Positions 54,053-64,000 of a stretch of 64,000 nucleotides of DNA are shown piece by piece. The notes beneath the pieces were generated by a model, which saw nothing but the letters and a program-made list of their open reading frames with translations, did no database searches and was not told the origin of the DNA. Origin of the DNA: Abelmoschus esculentus (lineage: Eukaryota; Streptophyta; Magnoliopsida; Malvales; Malvaceae); assembly GCA_035048815.1 (NCBI GenBank), contig JAUCBN010000046.1, positions 12,006,999 through 12,070,998 of the forward strand, given 5' to 3'. Numbering within the stretch: the first letter of the stretch is position 1; every line of letters starts with the position of its first letter. Position numbers and translations under genes: made by a program.

Positions 54053-55499
54053 CTAAGGTGACGGATTCCTTAGTTGGTTCTGCTTTAACATCGCCATCGT
54101 ATCTTGGAATTGTTGTTGAAGATTCTGATATGCTGCTTCTCTCTCTGTTTTCCTTGCTGTTCTCTCAGCTTCTCTCTCTGCTTCCCTTTTTGCTCTTTCA
54201 GCTTTTCTCTGTTCTCTCTCAGTTTCTCTCTCTGCTTCCCTTGTTGCTCTCTCAGCTTCTCTCCGTTCTCTCTCAGCTTCTTTAGCTTCCATCTCTGCTT
54301 GGAATTGAGTTAATTGTTGTTTTAAACGTTGAATTTCCGCTTGAGAAGACTAACTTTGTGATGGCATGTACTGAGACGATTTGGATCCAAAATATTTAGT
54401 TGGTGTCAAGAATGACCCTTGATAGTGCACTCGACCATATCTTTTAGGACCCAAAACTTCAGCAAAAACTTGATTCTTGATATCAACAATATTAGCAGAA
54501 CCATCAGTTGAAGCCGTAGCTTTCATCTCTGTCCCTTTTTCCTTTATTTTCGTCTGATAATCATTTATGAAAAATAATAAATGAAAACATTATTTACAAC
54601 ATAATACAATTTTAAGAGCAATGAATATACCAGAATTTCTTCAATTTCAGGATTCATTGGAGAGCCATCCTTTTTGATGTGAGTAATGTCAAATAGCTTT
54701 ACCCGTCCAATGCTAGAACCAGTCATCACAAGATACAAAATATAATAAACATGAATATTAATTTTAATGTAATACAAGTAAAAATAATATTTTAAAAAAA
54801 TAATACCTCTTCATTAGTAATGCGAGCAAAGCTCTTCGTCCCTGCTGTGTGAGTAAATTTCTGTTTTTGTCTACTAGTAACTCCTACACGCTCTCTTTCC
54901 TGTTTAATTTTCAATTTTTATTACATTTAAAGTTGAAATTGGAATGATATAATGTTATTCTTATAAATTGTAGATGTTACCTCCCCTTTTGTTGAACTCC
55001 AAAACCTGACTGCATCTTCTCATTGATACCGTAGTATTCTTGGGGGAACATTTTGAAATTTCTCTTCAAGGCTCAGATTGTTCTTGAAATATGTCTTCTT
55101 CAAGAAGCTCTTATGGTCTCTCCATTTCTTTCCTAATGCATGCTTCACATAATCGTCAGAGACCTCCAAAGAAAATTTATCCTAAAAATCACAAAATCAA
55201 AATTAAATACTACTATTTAAATGTAATGAATTAACTAATATAATATTATTATTACCTTAACAAGATCAAGAGCTTATTTTTGTTACTATTTGGCATCTGA
55301 TGCAAGGACTCATAATTGATTGACAAAATTGAAGCATTGCGTGCAAAAATGCCTAAATAACTTGCCAAAACACCTGCTTCTGCACCAACAGGTTGGCCGG
55401 CATCGTTTCTTGAAACTTTTACACGTTCTCCAACGGGGAGATCGTATAATTCCATCAAAGTCGTCCGCCCTCTACTCTTGCGTCTTCGACCATTTCCAC
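54053..55499 (-). pseudogene. PttA/Transposase_24-like CACTA protein, spliced, disrupted
   Basis: Inferred exons (minus): 55499-55256, 55181-54981, 54899-54807, 54712-54631 and 54553-54053, with GT-AG borders. Exon 1 has SRGRTTLMELYDLPVGERVK, then a one-base frame shift before its end. Exon 2 has EVSDDYVKHALGKKWRDHKS and a stop after RILRYQ. Exon 4 has VKLFDITHIKKDGSPMNPEI. The last exon has ATASTDGSANIVDIKNQVFA and GRVHYQGSFLTPTKYFG, a stop, then a long charged coiled coil of EAERE-like repeats. In CACTA systems the partner of TNP2 binds subterminal repeats; that role is inferred here. Confidence 0.7.
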
Positions 55500-55792
55500 C
55501 TATATGCAAATATATCAAGTCAAAACTTATTAAAATCATTTCAACAATAACAAATAGTTATGATTCAAATAAAGCTTTAAAAAATACCTTTAAAAAATAG
55601 TTATCATTTCAACAATTTATATTTCTATATTATCTTCATTTGTTTCTTCCCCTATTCGAGGAACTTGAACAATATTTAAGCTATTTAATTTCCTCCTTGG
55701 AATAATACTTGTAATAAACGAAAAAAATCATTAGTGACAACTCTACTAAAAAAATTAATAAGGCTCAATAGAAATCTTACTACAATATGCAA

Positions 55793-58700
55793 TTAATTTT
55801 CATTAAAATCTCCATCCATGTTGTCTCGAACCCATTGAAACTGTGAGTTAGAAGTATAACATGTTCCATCTAAGTTTTGTGCTGCAAAAGGCAAAGTTTC
55901 TCATCTTGTTTCAATGTCATCTCTACTTTCATCCTCGATATCAATCAAGTCTCTAGGGGTGTTACGGAGCACAAAATACCAACCATCTTTAGTTGGATCA
56001 TGAGAATAGAAAACTTGTTTGACTTAAGAAGAGAATACATATGGTTCGTCCATCAATTGTTGGCCAGTATGAATTAATCGACAAAAGTTCACCATTGTAA
56101 AACCAAATTGATCTTTTTTAATTCTTCGAGTACTATTAACATCAGCCCAATCACAACGAAACAACACAACCTTCCGTTTGCCATAATAATCCAACTCAAT
56201 AATGTCAGTAATAATTCCATAATATTCAACATCTCCCTCCACAAGATGATTGTCCCTAGCACTAGCATAACTTGTAGTTGAAGAAGTAACAACAACTCCA
56301 CAATTTTGCGTCCTCCTTAATCTTTCTCGAGATTTCGTATGGAACCTATACCCGTTAATGAGGAAGGCATTATATCTCTTAACAATTATATTCGGGCTTT
56401 AACAAAGCCATTTAACTTCTTCATTAACTTCTCTCCCACATCAAACCTATTACACGTGAAAAGTTACATTGGTTAACATTCATATTGATATTAAAACAAG
56501 AAAAGTCATATAAAGCTTCAATTATACTTATGATTTTCCCTAACCATTCATGAAAAGTTTCTACAAAGAGCTTATGACTCTCTCGTTGATTTAATCTTCT
56601 TGAGCGTACAAGAAATTGTAACTCTTCCTTATACTCACTATCAAATAGGTTACGTGGTTAAAGAATGTGAAAAAAAAATAAGTCTCAACTGTAAAATATG
56701 AATTATAGAAACTTACGTGCGAAAAGGCTCTATTGAGTCATGATGAAAAAGAACATATCGATGTGCTTGTACCCATGACTAATCATCTAACTGTACAATT
56801 TCAACTTTGCCGAGTGGTTCACCATAGCTTCCAAACAAATAAGTCTTTCCGTTATTAGTATTGTATACTTCATTTCTATTTGGTCTATTCAATCTCGTTT
56901 CGACATCTTCCAAATATCTAGAGCAAAAAGTCATACACTCCTCTGCTAAATACCCTTTAGCAATTGATCCTTCTGGATAACGCTTATTACGACAATAAGA
57001 CTTCAACTTGCACAAGAACCTAGACATGCAATAAACGCAACATTATATAACTAGTTGAATAACTAAATATTATTAAATAACTATAAAAAATTATACCTGT
57101 CTATAGGATACATCCACCGATAGAAAACTAGTCCACCAACTTTAGCTTCGTGAGGGAGATGAACCAAAAAATGCATCATAATTGTGAAGAATGAAGGTGA
57201 AAATATCTTCTCCAAGTTGCATAAAGTCATTGCTACTGGATCTTAGAGTTTCTCGAGTTCTTCAACCGTCAAAACTTTGCCACAAAAAGCTTTCATTATA
57301 TTAGAAAGTTCAATTATACAAGATATCACCTCCTTCGATATACAACCACGTAAGGTAACTGACATAAGATCTTGCATCAATATATGATAATCATGTGACT
57401 TTAGATAATAAAATCTTCGATCTTTCATACTAACACATCGAGATATATTTGATGCATACCCATCTGGAACCTTTATATCTTTCAACACCTTACAGAATAT
57501 TTCTTTTTCTCTCTTCGACATCACAAAAATAGAAGGCGATAAGAATGATTTTCCATTAGGAAGTATCTGAGGATGAAGATCATGTCGAATTCTGAGGTCA
57601 ACTAAGTCAAGTCGACACTTTAAATTGTCTTTAGATTTTCCATCTACATTGAGAATGATTCTATAATATTCTCACAAACATTCTTCTCAATATGCATGAC
57701 ATCAAGATTATGTCTCAAAATGTTATCCTTCCAATAAGGCAATTCAAAGAAAACACTTCTTTTTTTCCATAACTCTACCTCATTTGGATCATCCTCTTCA
57801 TCAGACTCATTATCACTAAGATGTTCAGCATCACCTTCGTACACCTCTTTCATCTTTCTCTTTGATCGTGGGTTTGGTGGTTGACTCATCTTTCCATAGC
57901 TAATTTGGTATCTTTTAACATGTACAAGATATTGGACCCGATTGTTTGCTCATGAGCTGTTCTAAACTCTTCAGTACCATCAAACATATTCTTCTGAAAT
58001 CTAAAATTTTTAGTTAACCACCGTCGATGTCCCATGTAAGAGAACTTCTTTCCATTGTACAACCACTTCGAACATGTTTGTGCAGCGCAACAAGGACAAG
58101 CATAACGACCTTTGGTAATCCACCCAGATAAATTTGCATAAGAAGGAAAATCATTAATAGTCCACAATAAAGCTGCACGCTAATTAAAGTTCTCCTTCTT
58201 TAACATATCATATATTTCGATACCCACCCACAATTGTTTTAACTCTGCAATTAGAGGTTGTAGATAGAGTCAATATCATTACCAGGGTCTTTCTCACCGG
58301 GGATTATCATGGATAAGATAAAAGATAATTGTTTCATGCAAATCCATGGGGGCAAATTATAAGGAACAAGCAGAATGGGACAAGTACTATACAAAGTACT
58401 CATGATTTTAAAAGGATTAAACCCATCAGATGCAAGCTTGAGTTTGACATTTCGAAGGATCTTTGGCAAAACTTGGAAATTTTTGGTCGAATGACTTCCA
58501 AGCTTCACAATCAGCAGGATGCCTTAACAATCCATCATCAGTTCGTCCATCATAATGTCACCTCATAGACTCACAAGTCTTCGAAGACATAAAAAGTCTT
58601 TGAAGTCTAGGTATTAGAGGAAAATACCGCAAAATCTTTACTAGCTTCTTTCTTGATCGTGGTTCAACTTTTTTTTCCATCACATCTTGTGTATCCATAT

Positions 58701-59458
58701 TCATCCACCGAGATTTATGACTCTTGATCTTTCTTGTCACCCCAATACAACATACAATCATTCGGGCAGTTTTGTATTTTCTCATATCCAAGACCCAAAT
58801 CTTTAATCATTTTCTTCATATCTTTGCCAGATTCAGGAATTTTGGCAGATGAAAATATTTTTCTTAAAAACTCTAATAATTGTGTAAAGGATTTACTAGT
58901 CCATTCTCCCAAACATTTCAAGTGGAAAAGAAGAATACAAAAGGAGAGTTTGGAATGTTTCGATCCCTCGTAAAGTGGTTCATTCATTTCATCAAGCAAA
59001 TTGTAAAACTTTGCAGCATCTCCATTTAGCTCTTCATCACATTCGTTTCTTCTCATCTCGGTAAAATCATTTACACCAATATCACAATCTTCTTCTCTAA
59101 TAGACTGTTGATAATCGTGCATATTAAATGCGTCTCACAACATACCCTCCTTGTCATCTTCTCTAATAGATGGACGATCAGAAATAGGAGGAAAATACAC
59201 ATTACTCCGGGAAGAAGCAGTACGAGGCGTCAACTCTCCATGGAATACCCATTTTCTATAGCCCGGAACAAAGCCATAAACAATTAAATGTTCTTCTAGA
59301 ACTTCACGGTTGTGCCAATTAATGTTAACACACTTCTTACAAGGGCAAAAAATCATATTCTCTTGGCTTGAATTCGCAAAAGCTACATTTAGAAAAGTTT
59401 GGACTCCGTTTCAATAGCCAACACTTATCCTTGACAAATTCATCCAACTCCTATCCAT
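55793..59458 (-). pseudogene. TNP2-type CACTA transposase with associated domains, disrupted
   Basis: Start MDRSWMNLSRISVGY at 59458, with a stop two bases later in the same domain. Order: transposase-associated domain (MIFCPCKKCVNINWHNREVL, 59356 region), FYNLLDEMNEPLYEGSKHSK, the TNP2 core (LKLASDGFNPFKIMST, LLWTINDFPSYANLSGW, YACPCCAAQTCSKWLYNGKK, FFELPYWKDNILRHNLDVMH), DUF4218 (RRFYYLKSHDYHILMQDLMS) and DUF4216 (YYGIITDIIELDYYG, DGWYFVLRNTPRDLIDIE), ending at TAA 55793-55795. Frames change at about 59120, 58715, 58560, 58250, 57890, 57640 and 57240 and several in-frame stops occur. It would cut and rejoin the element ends. It is clearly non-functional. Confidence 0.8.
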
Positions 59459-61097
59459 TTGAAATTTTTGTAATATACATCATCAAAGAATAACACAACA
59501 ATCACAACTTATCAAATTTTAATCTCTCTCTATTACAACTTATCAGAATAATTCGGGAACAAAGAAAAGTGCTTGTATGATACAAAGGTGTCAGAAGAAT
59601 CATAACTTGGTGTCCATATTCCATTAAATTTAGTCCTCACATTTAATTGTTAAATGTTCTTGCATGAAATCTGTGTTAAAAATAGCTTTGTTCGTGACAT
59701 GCCGAAACAAGTAGATTATGTTCATTTCCATGCATTATTTGATGATCTGGAAGTGTAAGAGATTTGTTGCATTAGTTCTGGAAGTTGGAGAAAAATGTTT
59801 AATTTAGGTGACCAAAATATAATAAAATCTTACTACTATAATTTATTATGAGTAGTATCTTAAAAAATATAAGACCCTATAAGGACATATCAGTTTTCAT
59901 GTCAAACTGTCAAGAAAAGAAGACACTTGTACAATGCAAACATTACAAACAATACATCATGATGATCAGAATACCTAAACAAATATAATGGAAAAAGCAA
60001 TGAAGATAATCAGAACATACCTAAACCGAAACCCGAATAACTCTGAACGTGTTCAGAGTATAACAAGATTAAAACCAAAGAAATGGAAAATTTAGACAAG
60101 ATAGAGTGGTCAAGAAACTAAGGTCTCAACCTACAGGTTCTTAGCTTAAATAGGAGGCTTCAAGTACATCTTAACATTTTAAGACACAAGTTTATCAAGG
60201 CAAATAGGTTCTTAGCTTAAAGATTGCATGTTGAAACAAAGACACATCCAAGTGATCCAACTCTTGTTACATCTGTTAATTCTATCTCCGATTAAAAAAC
60301 TTGACCTACGAATATGAATCGAGGCCTAAAAAAATTGATGGCTACAAATCAGGTTAACAATTCAAAATTTTACCAAACTTGGACCTGAAATAATCTGAAT
60401 CTAAATCCAAAATAACAATCAATCCTAATAATCCTAACAATCAATCAATATGTTCAAAATTTGTGTATCACTCTTGTTGCAAAGAGGACCGAGTAAAGGC
60501 AAACAAGTTCAAGCAAAGGCATAAATTCAAGCAAAAAGAAAATTGCCCAGTCAAGTAAACAAATTCAAGGAATAAAGGCATAAATAAAGAGTACCGATTT
60601 GATAAAAAAAAAACTAACCTCTGTTCCCAACAACGAAACATCCACTGTTGGATTAGCACCTAATTGAAAGACCACAAAAACAAGAAAAACAGAGCTTGAG
60701 ACTAAAATAAAAATGGCAGATAACTTAAACCTAGAAGCACACAGAAGTTAGCTAAGACATTGAGGAACCCCGCATGAACAAGGGAGATTGTTCCGCCTAC
60801 TTGGATCTCTGTCTCATCTTAGAATGTAGATATTTTCTCTTCAATCTTGGAATCGAACAAGCATTACCTTCTAAGCATGAACAATAATTCGATTGAAAAA
60901 ATTAGGGTAGAGATTTACCTGTCGTATGACGACTGGCGTGGTTTCAGGAGAATCGGCCGCACCGACCGGCGAAGAGACAACGGCGATGAAGAGGGGCGAC
61001 GTTCGACGATAAATGGACAGAGTTTCTTCTGGGTTGGGAATTTGGGGGTCTTTGGCGTGAACCTGGTTGAAACGGATAACCAAACCCAGATAAGAAC
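59459..61097 (-). other. 5' region of the CACTA element, noncoding
   Basis: No transposase domain. Small overlapping ORFs near 60847-61226 on both strands lack recognisable motifs; the GC-richer patch at 60930-61080 may be a leader exon or captured sequence. Nothing else seen. Confidence 0.45.
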
Positions 61098-61470
61098 GAT
61101 AACCTTGTGGCGTTTGTAAAAACAAAAACCACTAAAAACACGAACTATTGTGGCACTTTTTAATGAAACGCCACAAAGTATGCATACTGTGACGGTGTTT
61201 TTAAATAAAAAGCCACTACCTTTCATACTTTTGTGGCGTTTTTTAATGAAATGCCATTAAAAAATTACACAATAACGGCGTTTGTTTACAAACGCCGTAA
61301 ATATTCAATCAATTACGGCTTTTTTCACTTCAAACGCAACTAATCTAGTGGCTATTATGGTGTTTTTAATTTAAAACGCCACTGATATTGAAGTTTTGCG
61401 GCGTTTGTATAAAAAAGCCACTATAGTGCGATGAGTTGTGGCGTTTGTTATAAAAACGTTACTAAATATG
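61098..61470. repeat. Subterminal repeats of the TNP2-bearing CACTA element
   Basis: Repeated GTGGCGTTT...AAACGCCAC dyads with spacers (GTGGCGTTTGTAAAAAC, TTTTGTGGCGTTTTTTAATG, AACGGCGTTTGTTTACAAAC). The word class matches the smaller CACTA element at 50107-52332. Confidence 0.7.
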
Positions 61471-61505
61471 CCACTAAAGATGACATGTCAAGATTGATTT
61501 GGTGT

Positions 61506-62660
61506 CTTTTTCGATTTTATTATTTTGATATATTATATTTCTATCATCGATTTTAAGGTATAATTACATTAAAACATCGCACGAGGTATTATTGGTAACT
61601 TTGGGTAAGCTTATAGCATTGTCATATTGATTATTGATCCATTGTAATGTCATTAATATCGTAGAATATTGTTAAATGTCATATTGATCATTTTATATTA
61701 TTATTAGTATATTTAAATTGTCAATGTTATTGTTATTTATTATTGTCAATTGCCTAATCATCAAATTTTGGATTCGAATGGATATTGAATACAATTGACA
61801 TGTAGTGGACTATATCATAAAATTCATGAGTTCATAGAGTGGATTATGGTCCTTGAGCTAAGGCTTTATTTGGCGATATTGACAAAATACGTTGGTATTG
61901 GTGTCATTGGTGGTATTGGAGGATATTAACTATTCATTATTGGCGATACTGGTTGAGAATTAACGTATACACTATCACATATCGATCTAAGGGTTAAATT
62001 ATTAAAATCATTATCAAAACATGATTTGAGATGTATTTGTATTGATATACATGCTATTGATATCATTGTTTCTCATTTCTTTGTTATTTACAGGTTAACA
62101 AGTTGTTGAATTGAAGATCGAAATAAGAAGCGTTTTTGAAACAAATCACAAGGGTTAATATAATATAACCCTTTACTTAATACTCCTAGCATAGTGCCAT
62201 AGACCTTATACATGTTAGTTTAGCCTCGTTTTGTATGTATAATATAACCCTTTACGTATATTCTCCGCGACTCTTCAACTCATTTCGATAGAAAAGCAGA
62301 GACGATGAACCTTGCGGCACAACCCGTAGCTTAAGCACACGAAATGCATCCAAATTATCTATTGTTTAGTGAGGGTGAGCCCGGATTCACCCTAAAATTT
62401 AAATTTAACTTGTTAAATATTTATTTTATATATTAATGTCCACCCTGAATATAACTGGTGCCCACCCTGTTATAATTGGTGATTACTTTTATCCAATTCA
62501 TAATTTAAATCACCAAGTTATATCAAAAATAAAGCCTAAAATTTATTTAATTGAAGCCCAAATCAACTCTACACCTAAATCCAATAATTATTCTCATTTC
62601 TCAACCCAAATAATAAAATAAACACAAAATAAACTTAATAACAATATTTTAGGCAAATTT
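61506..62660. other. AT-rich stretch, no gene seen
   Basis: No ORF, RNA gene or clear element. GGGTTAATATAATATAACCC at about 62153-62172 is a short palindrome. Confidence 0.5.
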
Positions 62661-63020
62661 TGAGGAATAAGGTATTCCATCCAATTTTTTTGAATATACG
62701 GTGTTACGAGGAAAAATTAGTGAACTACGAAAATATCTACAGTACCAAGAAGAGAACTTCACTTCCTCTTGGCGTTCTCCATTTTAAACTAGTTTATTTC
62801 GGTTGATAGTGTAATTACGTATAGAGATAATTTATGAATAAACTGACTTCTCAGATGATGATGTAATTACCTATGTAGGTAATTAGTTTAAAATGGAGAA
62901 TGCTAAGAAAAAGTATCGTTCTCCCTTTGGCACTGTAGATATTGTCGTAATTTACTAATTTTTTTTTCCGTAATATTATATACTTAAAATTTTTGGGTAG
63001 GATACCTTATTTCCCTATAG
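62661..63020. mobile_element. Foldback (large inverted repeat) element
   Basis: The left arm (from TGAGGAATAAGGTATTCCAT at 62661 to about 62800) and the right arm (to 63020, reverse complement TAGGGAAATAAGGTATCCTA) pair along their length. Shared words include AATATCTACAGT, GAGAAC and TTCTCCATTTTAAACTA. Arm identity is roughly 75-80 percent by eye. No ORF. Target duplication not found. Confidence 0.65.
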
Positions 63021-63097
63021 AGGTAATTAATATTTCCGTCTTTAAAAAATATGTGATATTAATCTAATTAGGCCCATCCTTAAAAAATTTTCTAAAT

Positions 63098-63106
63098 CCG
63101 CCACTG
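63098..63106. other. Possible transposon terminus CAGTGGCGG
   Basis: CCGCCACTG (CAGTGGCGG on the minus strand, followed by ATTTAGAAAATTTTTTAAGG) resembles a common plant DNA transposon end. The matching left end was not identified, although CCCGGATTCACCC near 62381 may belong to it. Confidence 0.35.
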
Positions 63107-63413
63107 AAGATATACACCCCGTAGCTCCACCTCCATATAGAGCAAACCCTCCAAGCCATGCCCCAGTATGATCACGCAAAATACCCCTACACGATGCATA
63201 CCCATCTGCCATTAATCGACGTGCATCGTTTGTGTTCAACTTAATCCATCTTGATTCGGGTAACATCCATGAAATACTACCACCAGCGAAGGAATGAGTA
63301 TTGGCCGTCGCTATCCCACGGGAAACAATAGCGACACTCACTTGCGTACTGATATGATAAAACGGGGAAGACGAAGAAATTTGAGAAGGAAGAAATAAAA
63401 AGTTCATTCTCAT
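63107..63413 (-). pseudogene. RNase H-like (RVT_3 type) fragment
   Basis: The minus strand reads ISWMLPESRWIKLNTNDARR, then GYASCRGILRDHTGAWLGGF, and a glycine-rich end. This matches the first strands of the RNase H domain found in plant LINE-derived and reverse-transcriptase-like genes (W-x-KLNTDGA, GG-x-RDH-x-G-W). The rest of the domain is missing, and the first catalytic Asp region reads NTNDAR instead of NTDGA. The 5' codons up to 63413 may be unrelated. Confidence 0.6.
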
Positions 63414-63692
63414 TTCACATTTCCCATCCCATGCGTTTTATAATTCTTTGATATTAATAACTAACATAATAGGTTAAGGAGCATGGTAACAGTTTTTTCC
63501 TAGAATCTCTAGGCACATCTTGACCCTTGGTAACTGTCTCAATCTCATGAGTTATCCCTGTTTGCTGATGTTTGTCCTAGATTAGTGCACACATATTCCT
63601 TTTCCATCGTAAGAAATTCATCCCATTTGCAGGGTTTAATTAAAGGTAACCATGTAAGGAGAGCCGTTGAACATGATCGAAGAATATGTGAC
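63414..63692. other. Intergenic stretch, nothing recognised
   Basis: No ORF, element end or RNA gene seen. Confidence 0.5.
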
Positions 63693-64000
63693 TAGGGGTG
63701 TTGAACGAGTTAAGTAGCTCATGAGCTACTTGAATTTAACTTGGTCAAAACTCAATAAATATACAATTCGGATTCATTCGACTCAAACTCGACTCGATAC
63801 CTTAACTTGCGAATAATTACTTTAATTATTTTATTCAAAAAATAAATCTAAATAATAATTATTAACTTGTGAATTGTTACTTTAATTTTAATATGTTAAT
63901 TTAGTATATTTATGGATTGTTACGTTTTGAATTTAGATTTTAAAAGTGTTTTATAATTTATATACTCTTTTGATATTTTTGGTTAAATTTTTTAATTTAT
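63693..64000. mobile_element. hAT-like MITE running off the right edge
   Basis: Starts TAGGGGTGTTGAACGAGTTA and then follows the interior of 44486-45002 closely (AAAAAATAAATCTAAATAAT, TTTATGGATTGTTACGTTTT). It provides the intact left end that the other copy lacks. The right end lies outside the window. Confidence 0.6.

Larger units (their letters stand above)
54053..61505 (-). mobile_element. Decayed autonomous-type CACTA (En/Spm) element
   Basis: The minus strand carries a TNP2-type transposase region (59458-55793) followed by a PttA/Transposase_24-type gene (55499-54053), the usual CACTA pair. The upstream end (61098-61470) has GGCGTTT/AAACGCC subterminal repeats and a degenerate terminus TTTGGTGTCTT near 61495-61505. 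The left terminus was not found. Frameshifts and stops in TNP2 make it inactive. Confidence 0.78.

Noticed and set aside
54053..54285. Plus-strand Leu/Ser/Phe-rich ORFs that look like membrane proteins
   Set aside because: They are the antisense of the EAERE-type coiled coil of the CACTA protein.

Overview
The window looks like a repeat-rich stretch of a eudicot plant nuclear genome. It contains Athila-like and Tat/Ogre-like Ty3/gypsy elements, a Sirevirus-like Copia element, CACTA and hAT-like DNA transposons, tRNA-derived SINEs, and one intron-containing host gene. Malvaceae (cotton relatives) is a guess from the general look of the repeats; nothing here fixes the genus. No bacterial-type gene, rRNA gene, functional tRNA gene or CRISPR array was seen.

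1-34.3 kb is a multi-layer nest of LTR retrotransposons. The oldest layer is a + strand Tat/Ogre-like element (E) seen in two pieces: 15311-21053 (protease, intron, RT, two RNase H domains, integrase) and 30532 to about 34.3 kb (3' noncoding end, then an LTR). Element C, a coding-complete but decayed Athila-like element on the minus strand, sits at 4245-15310. Element A (1-4244, minus, same family) is inserted into the left LTR of C. Element B (21054-30531, plus, same family) is inserted into E with a perfect GATTG duplication. B itself carries a solo LTR (27348-28675) with a perfect GAAAT duplication, and the matching empty site can be read in C. A and B share the same loss of RT, RNase H and most of integrase while keeping gag, protease and a third ORF. 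They look like a trans-mobilised non-autonomous lineage whose autonomous-type relative is C.

34.3-46.6 kb is AT-rich. It holds an hAT-like MITE with an 8-bp duplication, a gag-only Sirevirus-like Copia element (39874-44141, TSD ATACA), SINE copies, microsatellites and a dispersed repeat rich in CCCTAAA-like words. 46.8-48.3 kb carries the only convincing host gene, a five-exon GARP/G2-like MYB transcription factor of 353 residues with EAR-like LxLxL motifs. 48.6-53.2 kb holds a SINE with a 13-bp duplication, a non-autonomous CACTA element and an hAT-like MITE. 54.0-61.5 kb is a decayed autonomous-type CACTA element (TNP2-type and PttA/Transposase_24-type genes). 61.5-64.0 kb has a foldback element, an RNase H fragment and the start of another hAT-like MITE.

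The most unusual signal is in retroelement 3' noncoding DNA. There are sets of stem-loops whose loop sequence is constant while both stem arms change together from copy to copy: nine units at 30802-31220, five at 20257-21018, and a pair shared by B and C. Paired changes of this kind suggest that the fold, not the sequence, is being kept.
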